From Amoebophrya sp. A120 (taxonomy: Eukaryota; Sar; Dinophyceae; Syndiniales; Amoebophryaceae), in NCBI GenBank assembly GCA_905178155.1, contig CAJINV010000009.1:1-64000 (forward strand): a stretch of 64,000 bases of DNA, in the 5' to 3' direction. The notes beneath the pieces were generated by a model. It was given only the letters and a program-made list of their open reading frames with translations, was not told where the DNA came from and made no database searches. Shown here piece by piece: positions 33,056 to 44,416 of the stretch; positions within the stretch are counted from its first letter, which is position 1, and every line of letters starts with the position of its first letter. The position numbers were made by a program, and so were the translations under genes.

Positions 33056-34056
33056 GTTTCTTGTTTGATGATAATGTAATCCATCATGTTGTCAGAGTCA
33101 GACCAAACCCCGGTCTAGCACTAGCTGTTTCGACTGATTTCTTCGATCTCGTTGGGATATTGCGCATCGGATAGATCTGTCTTCATTTTGACGCCGGTAG
33201 AAATCAAGAATGTTCATCGCATCAAAATGTCTGTCGTACAAAATACGAATTCGGAACAATTGATTTATCGAGCGGTGCATGATTGTTCGTGAAATCACCA
33301 CACTCAGACGACGAGAGCGAGATCACGCAACTCTTGCGTGATGATGAGATCCGGATCATGGAAAAAAAAGAACCTGTGGATCCCAATGCGTGATCGAGCC
33401 TCGGTCCATGTACCTGTCCAGAAAAATTTGTGCTGGTTGTGAGGACAACACTCCTGCTAATAGGATCGATTGCAAAAATCAAAAAGTGTGAGAACTTGAT
33501 CTGGAAATTCCAAGGCGCAAGATCAGAAGGTCCTTTTGGGTATGGAGTCGGTTAAAATCAATCTCTTCGGTTTTGATGTGCTAAAAATCCTACTTGCAAC
33601 TTGCTGTACTGGAACTGATCGTTGGGACATATCGGCCAAAGAAGGATTTCGTATCTGAATACGGCGGGGATGATCGATTCTTTCCTCATATTTCGCCGTG
33701 ACCTTTCGGATTGCTGTGAAGCGAAGTAGCACACCTGTATAATGGTGCAATTATGATTCAGCCTAGCAGGGGTTATCGTAATTCCGAAGAGCAACTGCAA
33801 AACGGTTTTTGGTGTTGTATATCAAGTTTTGATTGCATAAATATCGAAGGGGCAGCATTTGTTTAAAGCTATTTCTGCAAAATAAGAAGATAGACGTACC
33901 TTTTTATCTCTTTGCTGTTGTTTGTTGTTATCATAGCGACAGTATCTCTATTCTCTCTATCTTCACAATTCTCAACTCGAAGTACTTCCGTTTTCATCAA
34001 TCCACCACCGACCTCTACACCAACCTGAGACCGCACGAACTATCACCTGCAACCTG
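33056..34056. other. Intergenic, 1.0 kb, nothing supported
   Basis: AT-rich with only short frames without recognised domains. The last 100 bases are pyrimidine-rich and probably lead into the next gene. Confidence 0.5.
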
Positions 34057-34860
34057 ATGGCAGCAACTACCATGCGGGCAAGGTCGTCCGGTGGCATTTC
34101 ACCGGGGCCGCGCTTGATGTCAATGTTCTCGCTTGTTGCCACGTTGCTCGCGAAGGCGAGTTTCGTCCTGGACACCGGGAGTGGGAGCCTGGTTGCCGCT
34201 CTAAGCATTAAGGCTGTGAGGAGCAGGGAGGAACGGTTCCCGACACCACCTCCATCCCCTAGAAACAAGTTAGACTTAGAGCGATGTTTGAAAGAGTTGA
34301 AGGCGGGTTGGAGGTACGACAACTTCAAGAAGAAACATGGCGATGTGAGTCTCAGCAACATGGATAAGGAAGCGTTCAAGGAAATGATTGAGTTTCTGCA
34401 AGACGAGGAGCGTGATACCCGCGGGAAACAGAGATGGACGGACTCGGAAGTAGACGAGTTGGACAAGCAACGCAAACATGGACAAAACAACGGCAGTGCC
34501 ACCAGTGCGGGACCGAAAGAGCGTCGTCGGAGCAAGAGTCCGTTAGCTCGTCGCGTCGGGGAAGGCACAGCCGATAGGCCACCGGCGGAACTGCAGGTGA
34601 AACGGGCAGAGGCCAGTGCTGCTAGCGGCAGTTTGGCCACCCGCATTTCCTCCGCCGAAACGGGGCCATCCCCATCTGCAAATTCGCCGGGTAGAAGCCG
34701 TTTGGGACCGCATCCTGCTGCTTCCCGACGCCAGGCAGCCCGGCATGCGGGCAAGGAACCCTGGCATCTTATCGGCGAAGATTGGGAAGACGATTGTGTG
34801 TTTGTAGAACATCAACCAGATCTTTCTCGTGAAGCTGAGCGCGTGCTCCAGGGAAGATGA
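34057..34860 (+). CDS. Hypothetical protein, probable secreted or membrane-anchored
   Basis: 267 residues, single exon, starting at the first ATG of the frame. A hydrophobic stretch (MSMFSLVATLLAKASFVL, residues ~21-40) could be a signal or anchor. Next comes a charged segment with LKAGWRYDNFKKKHGD and a helix-like EAFKEMIEFLQDEERD. The rest is Ser/Pro/Arg-rich low complexity with KERRRSKSPLARR, resembling RS-like or nuclear-signal sequence. No family recognised. Confidence 0.6.
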   Translation: MAATTMRARSSGGISPGPRLMSMFSLVATLLAKASFVLDTGSGSLVAALSIKAVRSREERFPTPPPSPRNKLDLERCLKELKAGWRYDNFKKKHGDVSLSNMDKEAFKEMIEFLQDEERDTRGKQRWTDSEVDELDKQRKHGQNNGSATSAGPKERRRSKSPLARRVGEGTADRPPAELQVKRAEASAASGSLATRISSAETGPSPSANSPGRSRLGPHPAASRRQAARHAGKEPWHLIGEDWEDDCVFVEHQPDLSREAERVLQGR

Positions 34861-36612
34861 CACGACTCTGAGCATGACACGGGTAGCAACACTCTTTGGG
34901 TCCTGTAACTAACGCTCGGTGAGCTTTTAGACACATCCCGCAGCTTGATCCATCGTTATTACTTTATTGATGGGCCAGGGCCACAAGACGTTCATCATCT
35001 GCGGAACAAATTATGCGAATGAACTCTATTTCTGCCACGCTGTGCAAAAGCCTCTTTTTGCAGGTGCGTCTGGCGAAATAATATATTGCTTGTGACGACG
35101 CGGTTTGTAGTACGTGCCTGTTACAAGCAAAAACCGCCACGCAGCATGCACACAACTCTTAATCTAATGAACCACACCCACATACATTCACATAAACACA
35201 CGAAGCATAGGAGTTGTGATGGCGATAATTAATGGGATTGCGTCAGTTAGTGTTTATTTCTGTACTTCTGGTGCATTGAGTCATGGCGGAGTAAGTAACT
35301 TCTCTGCCAGATGAAACAAAGAAGTAACTCGTGCCCGTGCAAAAGTTCTGATGCAAAGTACGAAACATTGATGTCTTTTTGCGCATGCACGTAGTAACAC
35401 CGAACAACTTCAATTTTGCGTTTGCGTTTTTAAAGTCAGCCAAACCACATTAAGACGACCAGTAAATTAAAAGCTGTGATCCTCGTTTGTGTTGAATTGA
35501 AGCATAGCGGCTAAATGAGTGACCTCCTGTACCCCCAAAAAACACCCCGCCCCCACCCCTCCTTGAGTAGGACCCCCTACAAAAAAGTCCGCGGTTTCTG
35601 GCACAATTAGGTTGGGAGTTCTCCGACCAAGTATTAATTTTGTGCCCGAACGAACCGGCGGGAACCCAAAAGTATAATGTTCAGTGCATGAACCGGAACT
35701 CCCTTCAATGCATCGACGATATGAACATGAAAAACAAGAATCAAAAACAAAATTACACAACTACAATGCCATTTTTTCCTGCGCCGGTTTGTCTGTTCAG
35801 GTTTCACGCGAGCGCTGGTTGCATTTGATCGAAACCCGATTTTGACAAGCCAAATACGATCATGATGGGATGGTCTTTCAGGGGCCTCGGCATCTCCTCG
35901 AGAAATGGAGAAAGAACTTTCGGAAATGCTCTTGCTCGTGTGACGAGCACCTGAGAAAATCGGTCGCGATGCTGGACTTAGTGCGGTTTGCTACCTATGT
36001 TATTGCGCCTGTTGTGTCTGTCGCCATCAAAAAAGTTGCAAAATTAAGAGCGACAGAAATTCGGTTCGGTGACCGTGGCGGCTTTGTTTGGGGCCGCCAC
36101 TGGTCAGTTTCTGCCCTTATAAATCGAAAATAGTATCGATCTTGAACGAAACGGTTGCGGTTCCGAGAAGGAAAAAAAATACATACGCACAGATGATCAT
36201 CTGCGGAATTGTCGGTACAAGTGTGATGTGCACAAATGAAGCGCCAGTATAAAGAAGGGAAAAGGGGGAGCATGGGTGAACGTTTTTTGCTCTCACGAAG
36301 GGAGACATACGTCCGAACAATTGAAATTGGAAGTATCCTCTCCGAAGTACACTACAGGTCTCCGATAGTGGACTACTTCATCTATTAAGCTTTGTTTTGA
36401 TTGACTGAATCCGTTATCCTTGCGTAGGGTATCTATTTTGGCTTATTTAACCTCTTTATCATAAGTAGCATTATTCTTCGAATTTTGATCCTAGGACCAT
36501 TTCTTGTTGCAAACCTTCCGAATCTGAAACTCGATCGTATATTGTACTAAACTTGACAACTTCACACACCAGTTTTTCTTTTTGACTTGGGAGCTGCACG
36601 TAAACTAACATC
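34861..36612. other. Intergenic, 1.75 kb; G-quadruplex-like tract
   Basis: No gene is supported, although a short + frame (35870-36133) begins with ATG. At about 35531-35566 the minus strand has closely spaced runs of four or five G (GGGGTGGGGGCGGGG with a further GGGGG run beside it), a candidate G-quadruplex. The downstream part is AT-rich. Confidence 0.45.
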
Positions 36613-37293
36613 ATGTTGTCCTCGTCGAGATCTGGTGTTGTTTCGAAGGCGGGCGCCTTGTTGTGTTGCCTCGGACTGTTTTCTCCGACTGGCGTTGCGG
36701 GAGCGGGGCCTTGGTGCCATAGAGGTCCGGTCAAGTCCACGGGGATCACCAATAGAAAAGACATAAAGATACAGACAAGTTCGCGTGACGCGGAAAGCTT
36801 GTGGACACCCACCAGGATCCGTGAAGACCGTGAAGAGAGCGAACGGAAATTTCTGGCCTTCTTATGGCAGAAGTATGGAGGGATTCCTCGGGATACGATC
36901 CCTGTTCAGAGAAGGGCTGATCTGGATGAGTTTAACCGTCGTCAAACCGATAACGATATAGAGTTAGAGGAATTAGCTGCGAAGACCCCTGAGTTGTTGC
37001 CTGAGCAAGATAGAGAGCGCGGTTCCGCCGATGCGACTACGGCTGGAAGCGTCGCTGGAAGTTCTTCAGCTGCGGCTCAAAGTGCAGCTCCAGCTGCGAC
37101 TGAATCGGCGGACGATTCTTGGACGTCACCGGAGTATTGGTCGAGGTCGACGCCGAGTCTTGACTGGGAAAGATCGCAACTACGCCAGGCAGGCTTGCAC
37201 CAGGACGTGTATCCTGGAGGTGAGTTCCGGGGGGATTTTGATCCAGACCTTCGACGCACCCGGAAGAACCACTGGGACGAGGACTGGTACTAG
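36613..37293 (+). CDS. Hypothetical secreted protein
   Basis: 226 residues, single exon. It begins with a clear signal-peptide profile (SRSGVVSKAGALLCCLGLFS) ending near VAGAGPWC. The mature part is hydrophilic: a helix with FLAFLWQKYGGIPRD, an acidic stretch (IELEELAAKTPELLPEQD), an Ala/Ser linker and an aromatic/acidic C-terminus (TRKNHWDEDWY). The base composition is lower in GC than the nearby channel gene. No family recognised. The upstream ~100 bases are AT-rich. Confidence 0.62.
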   Translation: MLSSSRSGVVSKAGALLCCLGLFSPTGVAGAGPWCHRGPVKSTGITNRKDIKIQTSSRDAESLWTPTRIREDREESERKFLAFLWQKYGGIPRDTIPVQRRADLDEFNRRQTDNDIELEELAAKTPELLPEQDRERGSADATTAGSVAGSSSAAAQSAAPAATESADDSWTSPEYWSRSTPSLDWERSQLRQAGLHQDVYPGGEFRGDFDPDLRRTRKNHWDEDWY

Positions 37294-38860
37294 GGCGACT
37301 GGTAAACTTAGATGGTGCGAGCGAGCAACCTGTGTATATCACTACATTCGTTCTACATGCTATGGATGCGCAAGAAAACTTAGCGATCTTCTATATCGAC
37401 GAGGACAAGGAACAGGAAGTAGGAGGACCGACAAAATGGGTAGTGAACAAGAGCTATTTTTTTTTCTTCGGTTCAACCCAAAAAGACAGACTAAGCATTA
37501 CCAACTCTCGCAATTTGCTCCGGATACAGTGATCTACTCGGACTTCTTTATTTTCTTGCTTTTGTGCAATTACAGTATACATGAAAGACCTCTGACATAC
37601 TACTTGTGGCTCTATATTACCTCATATGGCTCTTATATATATACGGCATCGGAGATCTGGACACCCTCGCATGTCCCGAGCGGCTTGCGCGGATCCCCAC
37701 TTATGCTAGATGCTGCACGGCAGAAGGTGATAGCACAGACGACGAGCACTGAACCCATGTCGGGAGATCAGTGCTGTTCCTAACATTCTAACTTTCAGCG
37801 ATCCACCCTGCATAGACCTCCTGTTAACACAGGCAGCAGCATCAACTTCTGAACGCCATATACCTATAAGTATAAGTAAAGTACTGCAACTCATAAGTAA
37901 GCCGCTGCTCGACTCCATGGAGTTGAAGTGCGCACTTTTGTGATAGAAGAAAAGAAAAGTACACAGGCAGCAGTTTTTCAGTGAATCGCTGAAGAGCGGC
38001 AACCACTGTGAACAAGTACCACGTACACGCAAACTCAATCCAAATGATCAAGCATGTCCCGATTTCAAAGCTTTACCTTCGTGATGAAGAAGATAGCGGC
38101 ATGAATTATGTCGTGCAGGCAAGTAATCTCTTTACCTCTTTGTTTGGCCAAAAGTTGTACGAGGGCGCACCAAGCACGCACGTACAGCAAAACGGCAACA
38201 ACCATGACGACAACGAGAAGGGGCCTGCGTTGTATAATTCTCATCGTCTCTGTCTCTCGAAACCCCAGCCCCACTCCGTGTAAAAACACTAAGAGTGCTC
38301 GATTAGAAATCTTAGAAATACAGATGGTGAACTACACCGACCCTAGACCACCCGTACAGTGATGAAGGTTTTCGCGCCAAAAGAACCTTGGCATAACTCT
38401 GCCAAAGATGCAGAGCCAACGGAAGTTGTAGCGGCGTAGCGGCACCATCGCCCTCGCAACGAACACGTATTCTGAAAGACAGCCTGAATTTGCGTGTCTT
38501 CTTGCGTCCATGCATTCGTCTGTGGCCGAGTTTTTAGTCCGAGGAAAATATCTCTTGTTCGTTGCGAGTTTTGCTTTCCGGATTGAGTGCCTCATTGGTA
38601 CTAGTATACAGCTGAACGAACCAGCGATAGACCAGCATGAACAAAGTCGAGCGAGCAGAGAGGTGCGCGTGAAGTCAGTGGTTGAGAAAAAGAAAATTGG
38701 AGCTTGTTCCAATGGATCCAGATTATCCTTGCACTGAATTTTGAAAGTGCTTTCCCCGAAGGATCTTTCTTTTTATTTCGAGAACAAAAAGCAACTGAAT
38801 ATTTGTGGCATGTAGTTCAATTGAAATTGAAGCCTCTACCCCAGAAGTACGTCCGCGCTC
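37294..38860. other. Intergenic, 1.6 kb, nothing firm
   Basis: Short frames only. A ~79-codon + frame from the ATG at 38044, and an overlapping minus-strand frame with a hydrophobic stretch (38065-38289), are both open, but neither has a domain or splice support. I do not call a gene. Confidence 0.45.
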
Positions 38861-39931
38861 ATGCCGCTCCTGGGACGGGACCACTTGACTCGGGGCCAAA
38901 GTCATCCTCCGCGGCCACGTACTAAGTTTTGCTTCGCGGCGACCGAAGTCTTTGTTTGTTTTGTCGTGTACGCGCTATTATTTTCATCGTCACCACTCGG
39001 GACCGACAAGGGCTTTTCTTTGAGCCACGGGCTGATTTACTTTCTGAAGCACTTTTTGCACGTCAAAGCCGAAGCCGTCGATTCTTTTTTCACGAAACAG
39101 CGCGACTTAGACGAGAAGCAAAAGCTGTTACTATTTTTTGGCGCGGTTTTCTATTCGTTAAAAGTAACCACTTGGAATTTCTGTTTAAACCACACGGAAT
39201 CTGTCACGCTCATCAGCGGCTTGTTTATTGGCGGATGCTTTCACTTATTTTTCTTTTCTGCGACGGTGCTACTTGCAATACTAGCGTTTTCGCCGCATAA
39301 ACTTTCCACCACCAACGCCGTCCTGTGTTCGTTTCTGCTAGTGTCTGGCCTCGCACTGGAGCTGTACGCCGACTACGAATTGCACGCGTTCAAGCGAAGG
39401 AAGCTTTTACTGGCTTCTTCACAGAACAACAGCGTGACCGCACCTCACCCGAGCGGCTCCAATATCTACTCCGATCGGGCAACATCGGGGACCTCCGGAC
39501 GGGCGGAAGAGCGTGCGACTTACGACCTCGACCGACTGTTAGTGGATGATTCGTCTTCTACGTCGAATTTGGCTCCTACAACCGACAAAGCTGGCGCACA
39601 GCCACGGCTCCTCACGACGGGACTGCACGCGTATTCGCGGCACCCGAGCTACTTTTTCAACTGCTTTTCTTTTCTCGGCTACGCGGGTCTGAGCGGCTTC
39701 TTCGTTTACGGGATCGTGTGGTTTCTGCTGATGGTTGCCTGGGTATATTTCCAATCCGGCCCCGCGTTGGAGAAGCACATGGCTGTTCGTTACGGCGAAG
39801 AGTGGAGCGAGTATTGCAAACAGGTGCCCTTTTTCTGGCCGAAGAAGCTGCTGCTGCTAGGCTTCTTTGGGAGCAGGCGAGGTGAAGAAGATTTGGTGAC
39901 AGGAGCAAGACCACAAGAAGAAATCGTCTAA
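38861..39931 (+). CDS. Multi-pass membrane protein of the DUF1295 / ICMT-like fold
   Basis: 356 residues, single exon. Several hydrophobic helices (VFVCFVVYALLFS, LFIGGCFHLFFFSATVLLAILAF, AVLCSFLLVSGLALELYADYE) are followed by a polar insert of ~70 residues. The C-terminal signature is GLHAYSRHPSYFFNCFSFLGYA, then LEKHMAVRYGEEWSEYCKQVPFFWP. The Y-SRHPSYF motif and the E-(x)n-RYG-EW-EY tail are shared by DUF1295 (steroid 5-alpha-reductase-like) proteins and isoprenylcysteine carboxyl methyltransferases. A lipid, sterol or prenyl-protein modifying enzyme in the ER is likely; I cannot choose between them. The start is the first ATG; a few residues at the N-terminus may be untranslated. Confidence 0.75.
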   Translation: MPLLGRDHLTRGQSHPPRPRTKFCFAATEVFVCFVVYALLFSSSPLGTDKGFSLSHGLIYFLKHFLHVKAEAVDSFFTKQRDLDEKQKLLLFFGAVFYSLKVTTWNFCLNHTESVTLISGLFIGGCFHLFFFSATVLLAILAFSPHKLSTTNAVLCSFLLVSGLALELYADYELHAFKRRKLLLASSQNNSVTAPHPSGSNIYSDRATSGTSGRAEERATYDLDRLLVDDSSSTSNLAPTTDKAGAQPRLLTTGLHAYSRHPSYFFNCFSFLGYAGLSGFFVYGIVWFLLMVAWVYFQSGPALEKHMAVRYGEEWSEYCKQVPFFWPKKLLLLGFFGSRRGEEDLVTGARPQEEIV

Positions 39932-40477
39932 CATATTTAGAGAATTTATACTAAAATCTCGTCTATTCTCCTCCTGATGCCATCGAGATGATTTGGTTGC
40001 CCTTGTTGCCATCATGAGGAAACATATTCGGAGGAAGAAATGCATTGAAGTTCTGGCTTCATTTTTCCATGTGAAGCAAGCTGATATTCAGGAGGTACTG
40101 GTCAGAGCGGGAGCATGTGTTGCTCGTCCTATCGCGTCCAACAAGAGAACTCGACTCACAGTACTAATCGATCTCGCAGTACTAGGTGTGCCACACCACG
40201 AGCGAAGCCTCTTGTGAGCGACATTTCTGAGGGAGATTGCTGAACTACTTAGAGAAAAGTCTAGTTCGCAAGCCTCGGTTTCTGCGTTCGAGAATCGTTG
40301 TTGCTGCTCTTCGACTGCGATGAACGGGCGAAGCCAAAATTGATGCCCAACGTGTGACATCAAAAGCACAGCACCACTGCAGCACTCGTCAATAGGGTAA
40401 GGACTTAGTTGCCAACTGAGGCATAGTTTCAAGCTTATATATTCAAAAGAAGTGTTCGCGCTATCAAAGAACGCAAA
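39932..40477. other. Intergenic, nothing supported
   Basis: Short spacer without a recognisable gene. It ends in ACGCAAAATG, which gives the start of the next gene. Confidence 0.5.
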
Positions 40478-43400
40478 ATGTTGAAAATCGCATCCTTGTT
40501 CCTGCCCCTGTACGGCGGGGGCGTCGTCTGGCAGATACAACTTTCCGCATTTAATATCGCAGTCCTGGCCGCGGAACAGGAGCAACCAGCCGAGAGCGAA
40601 GCGGTGTTGGCACAATACCTGCAGAAAATGATTCAAGCCGAGCGGGAGGAACAGGAACGCGAGGCACAAAAGGAAAAATTGCGGATGAACACCATGGGCG
40701 ATAATCAGCAGGCGACTTACGCCGGTGCAGCACTGAAGTCGGAGGACATGCAGTCCGGTGGCGCCGCAAAGGATGATGAAAGCAAAACTTCCGCAGGCAA
40801 GACGGCTCGAAACGTTCGTGTGCCTGCTTCGTCCGAGGTCGCCACCAAAGTAGACAATGCTGGTTCAACATCTTCGCAAAGCTCTGGCGGACGAGGAGTG
40901 TCGGAACGACAGGAAGTGGTAGCACGACTCCCAGCGGAGCAGCAGCGGCCAGTAGCGATGGCTGAGAAAAACGATGAGATGATGGCCGCCCTGCTGTTGC
41001 AAAGGCTGTTGGGACAACAGAATGAGAATGCGCAAGGCACAACTCCAGATGAAGTGCAGGCAACGCCAGCTGGAAACTTTGTCCCCATAGTCCGACGGAG
41101 CGGTCCCGGGGGCGCTCCGATGATCGGATTTCCTGGAGCTGTCGAACAACAGCAGGAGGTGCCGCAGCCGCGGGAACCAGCACAAGGGCAGCATCAACAA
41201 ACAGCGCAGGAGGCACAAGAGCAGCGCGCTCCGGAAGAGGTCTTCGTCGTGACGCAGCAGGGGCAGCCCCCGCGCGTCATCGTGATGCGGCCTCCCAGCC
41301 CGGACGGTCGTAGCGGCGGTGCCAGCAGTGCGGCGCGCGCGCCGATGCCGGCTGCGAGTCCTGCTCCCGTTCGGAAGCATGAAGATTCCCCACAGGATGA
41401 AAACCAGGAGCTGCTCGCGAAGCTGCTAGCTGAGTTGTCGCAGTCAGGTGGCGGAAGTGATGCTGCAGAGCACGAGGATGCAGCTTCGGTGCCTGGAAGC
41501 CACTATGCTGGCAGCGGAGGAATGGGACACCCGCAGGGCGGTCGTTCGGGGGAAAAGCAGCAGCCGAACGGGCAGGCAAAGCGGAGTCAGGAAAGTGCCC
41601 CTGTCGTTGCTGCGAAAAGCAGTGGCGTCGGCGAACAGGAACCGGACCAGGCGCTTTCTGCACTGCTTGCCCCGTTACTGGCAGATGGGCCGCCCGGAGC
41701 CCCCGCGGACGAGCAGAAACAAGATGGTGCGCATGCGGAAGAGGAAGACGAGGCACAAGCACAAGGCTCTACAGAACGGGAACAGCAGTCCAAGACACAT
41801 CCCACGTCCTCTGCCCCGGCGGCAAGTCCGCAAGAGCAGTTGCAACTTGCAGAGGCCCTGGCGAATCTGGGGCTCCTCACGGGTGCGGGCGCTGCTGCAG
41901 CGGAGCCTGCGGAAGGTGGCGGCGCATCGGCGCAGGGAGTGCGGCAGAGACGACCGAACACGAAAAACACTGACGCACGGATTGAATCGGCGCCTACTGG
42001 AGCTTCAGAACAGGAAGAGCAGCAAGCCGAAGGGGAACCTGAAGCGCAGCCCGAAAGTAGTTCTACTCCGGAGCAGCAGCAAGACTCCACGACTGCGTCC
42101 TCCGTGCAGGCGGCACCTGCTGCTGCCCCCGTTGACCAGCAAAGCTCTGCGCAGCGAAGTAGCGATCACGACGTGGGGCAACAATTGCTGGCGCTGCTGA
42201 AAGAACGCGGTTTACTGCTGCCAGAAGCTGCTGGAAGTGCGGTGGATGCTCCCTCGCCGGCCGCCCCATCATCCGACGCTCAGGCAGCTTCCGCGTTCCT
42301 GCAACTCCTGCAGGAGGCCCTGCTTGCAGGAGGGAGCGTGCGGGTGCTTACCCCGGACGAGAAAGAATTCCACCAGGACGAGGCGGCTTCGAAAGCTGAA
42401 TCGAAAGAGCACGTGGCGGAGGGGTTCAACCTGGACTCAATCACGGAGTGCGGCCCGGGTTTGGCCTGTCCGGGGCAAGAGGAGGCTGAGCCAAAACCCG
42501 CACGAAAAACGGACTCCTTCCTGCAGATGAACGTCGGTGGCAGTGGGGATGCTGCCGTGGCACCAGCGGCGGGCGGTGGGGATGCTGCGGTGGCACCGGC
42601 GGCGGGCGGTGGTGGTCGAAGCAAAGGCGGGCTGAGGATCATCAGACTGCAGCGCCGGTCGCGAGACCCATCACAGGGTGGTGTCTTACCCCAACAGGAT
42701 CCCAGTTCCGACAGCGGGAACCAGGCAGCAATGCCGTCGAAGGACTTTTCTGAGCAGGAGCGAATGGCGGAGGAGGAAAATTTTGCGGTGAACAACGAAG
42801 AAAGGGGTGCCTCATCGAAGGGTCCGCCACGGGATGATCCATCACAGACCCAAATCACGAATCCGGCAAGTGCGAACAATAATCCGCCACAGCTGCTTGC
42901 CTCGGAGCAGTCCACGATGACCGACACGCGGGATGCGGCACAGCAGGCAACGCAGCAGCCCGCGACGGCTAGTGTTTCGCAGGAGCATGATTCGCAACAC
43001 GCGAATCCGGCACAGAACGCCTATGAGAACTACACCCCGACGAACGCTGCGCAGCGAGGTGGTGACTCGACCGCGAGCACTGCAGCGTCCCAAGAACCAC
43101 AACCGTCCAGTCAGCCGCCGGATCCGTACGCATGGTACAATAACGAAATCCAAGCACAGCAAACAGGGAAGCGGAACTTGCCCAAGCTGCCGGCGATGGA
43201 GGCGCTAGAAGACCGTTTGCATGAACTTGAATACGAGCAAACGGCGCGGCAAGGACGGTGGCCCTACACAGAATGGATTTACAACGGGATCAAGAGCGCG
43301 GTGTTGGGGCTCGGAAATTTACCCACCTTGATCCGCGATTATTTCTACGGCGAAAACAGCAGCGGGAACGAAAATGGAGGAAATCCTGACTCTGCTGCTG

Positions 43401-44416
43401 TTGGCTCAAGTTCCGCGAGTTCGAACGATAATGAGAACCAGCAGCAGGTCCGTGGTAGCTCGTCCACGACCACGGGAGCGCAGAACGAAAACTTCGCAGC
43501 AAACAGTTATGACCAGCAGTCGATGGCCCCGAATTTCTATCCCGCCTCGCAATCATCGTACAACTCTTACGCTCCACAACAGAATACCGTACCCAGCGCT
43601 CCTTCCGACAAGAAATCGAGCGCATTCGCTCAACTTGAACACCCCGGCGTGCAGAGATCGTTCGGCTCCATGTTGCCGACGAATTTCCTGGAGCTTGAGC
43701 ACGTGAATCTGCACAAGAAACGCAACGGCGCCCGGGAATTAGTGTCGTTTCAAGAGCAATTGCAGCATCTCCAGGAGCTCGAAGAGCAGTTCTATCCAGC
43801 GAGTGGCACGACCACCAGCGAAAGTCTGCAGGTGAAACCGGCACCAGCGAAGACAAAGCGTCGCCACCGGGGCCACTACTCCAGCGGCGGGGGCATGTCT
43901 GCGAGGAGGAACAGCAACCACGCCGCGGTTTCCGAAGTTGCGGTTTTCGTCCCTCCCGAAGTAGATGCAACAGAGCGTGCAGCGAGAGCATCAAGTGTCA
44001 GGCACGCAGAAGAAGAGTCTTTTTCTCTTCTGGAACAACCAGGCAGCGGCCTTTCGCAGACCGACGAATTGATGAAGATGTTTGCCGTGAGCAACAGAAA
44101 TGCGACAAACGGAACCGCAGGTGCAAATGCCACTGCCGACGATTCGTTTTCGATCCCGACCAGCACCGACGAGGCAGAGGAGTTCCTGGACACCTGGTTT
44201 GGGAAGCTGGTGCTCGGCTTGGGGATCACCGGCGGGGGTGTTTCCTTGACGGCCCTGATCGCGGTCTATACGTGTTACTCAAGGGTGGCGTGGCTCATCC
44301 CCTACCTGTGCTACCCTTTCCGCTGCCTCTACTGCTTGTGTCAGTGCTGCTGTTCCACGGGCGGAGAGAAGGAACAGGCGGGGGCGCAGGAAGACGGGCC
44401 GGTCGAAGAAGTTTGA
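40478..44416 (+). CDS. Large low-complexity type I membrane protein, 1,312 residues
   Basis: Single exon. The N-terminus is hydrophobic (LFLPLYGGGVVWQIQLSAF), a possible signal peptide. Most of the chain is Gln/Ala/Ser/Glu-rich and probably disordered. Within it, short leucine-rich amphipathic patches recur about every 60-140 residues: AVLAQYLQKMIQ, AALLLQRLLGQ, ELLAKLLAELS, ALSALLAPLLAD, LAEALANLGLL, QLLALLKERGLL and FLQLLQEALLAGG. DAAVAPAAGGG is duplicated near 42550-42610. Close to the C-terminus a membrane helix (LVLGLGITGGGVSLTALIAVY) is followed by a cysteine cluster (CYPFRCLYCLCQCCC) that could be palmitoylated, and an acidic tail. No family recognised; a surface or secretory-organelle scaffold is possible. 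Confidence 0.75.
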   Translation: MLKIASLFLPLYGGGVVWQIQLSAFNIAVLAAEQEQPAESEAVLAQYLQKMIQAEREEQEREAQKEKLRMNTMGDNQQATYAGAALKSEDMQSGGAAKDDESKTSAGKTARNVRVPASSEVATKVDNAGSTSSQSSGGRGVSERQEVVARLPAEQQRPVAMAEKNDEMMAALLLQRLLGQQNENAQGTTPDEVQATPAGNFVPIVRRSGPGGAPMIGFPGAVEQQQEVPQPREPAQGQHQQTAQEAQEQRAPEEVFVVTQQGQPPRVIVMRPPSPDGRSGGASSAARAPMPAASPAPVRKHEDSPQDENQELLAKLLAELSQSGGGSDAAEHEDAASVPGSHYAGSGGMGHPQGGRSGEKQQPNGQAKRSQESAPVVAAKSSGVGEQEPDQALSALLAPLLADGPPGAPADEQKQDGAHAEEEDEAQAQGSTEREQQSKTHPTSSAPAASPQEQLQLAEALANLGLLTGAGAAAAEPAEGGGASAQGVRQRRPNTKNTDARIESAPTGASEQEEQQAEGEPEAQPESSSTPEQQQDSTTASSVQAAPAAAPVDQQSSAQRSSDHDVGQQLLALLKERGLLLPEAAGSAVDAPSPAAPSSDAQAASAFLQLLQEALLAGGSVRVLTPDEKEFHQDEAASKAESKEHVAEGFNLDSITECGPGLACPGQEEAEPKPARKTDSFLQMNVGGSGDAAVAPAAGGGDAAVAPAAGGGGRSKGGLRIIRLQRRSRDPSQGGVLPQQDPSSDSGNQAAMPSKDFSEQERMAEEENFAVNNEERGASSKGPPRDDPSQTQITNPASANNNPPQLLASEQSTMTDTRDAAQQATQQPATASVSQEHDSQHANPAQNAYENYTPTNAAQRGGDSTASTAASQEPQPSSQPPDPYAWYNNEIQAQQTGKRNLPKLPAMEALEDRLHELEYEQTARQGRWPYTEWIYNGIKSAVLGLGNLPTLIRDYFYGENSSGNENGGNPDSAAVGSSSASSNDNENQQQVRGSSSTTTGAQNENFAANSYDQQSMAPNFYPASQSSYNSYAPQQNTVPSAPSDKKSSAFAQLEHPGVQRSFGSMLPTNFLELEHVNLHKKRNGARELVSFQEQLQHLQELEEQFYPASGTTTSESLQVKPAPAKTKRRHRGHYSSGGGMSARRNSNHAAVSEVAVFVPPEVDATERAARASSVRHAEEESFSLLEQPGSGLSQTDELMKMFAVSNRNATNGTAGANATADDSFSIPTSTDEAEEFLDTWFGKLVLGLGITGGGVSLTALIAVYTCYSRVAWLIPYLCYPFRCLYCLCQCCCSTGGEKEQAGAQEDGPVEEV

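Noticed and set aside
38008-38289. Short frames on both strands, one with a hydrophobic stretch
   Set aside because: They overlap each other, have no splice logic, and neither shows a family trait.
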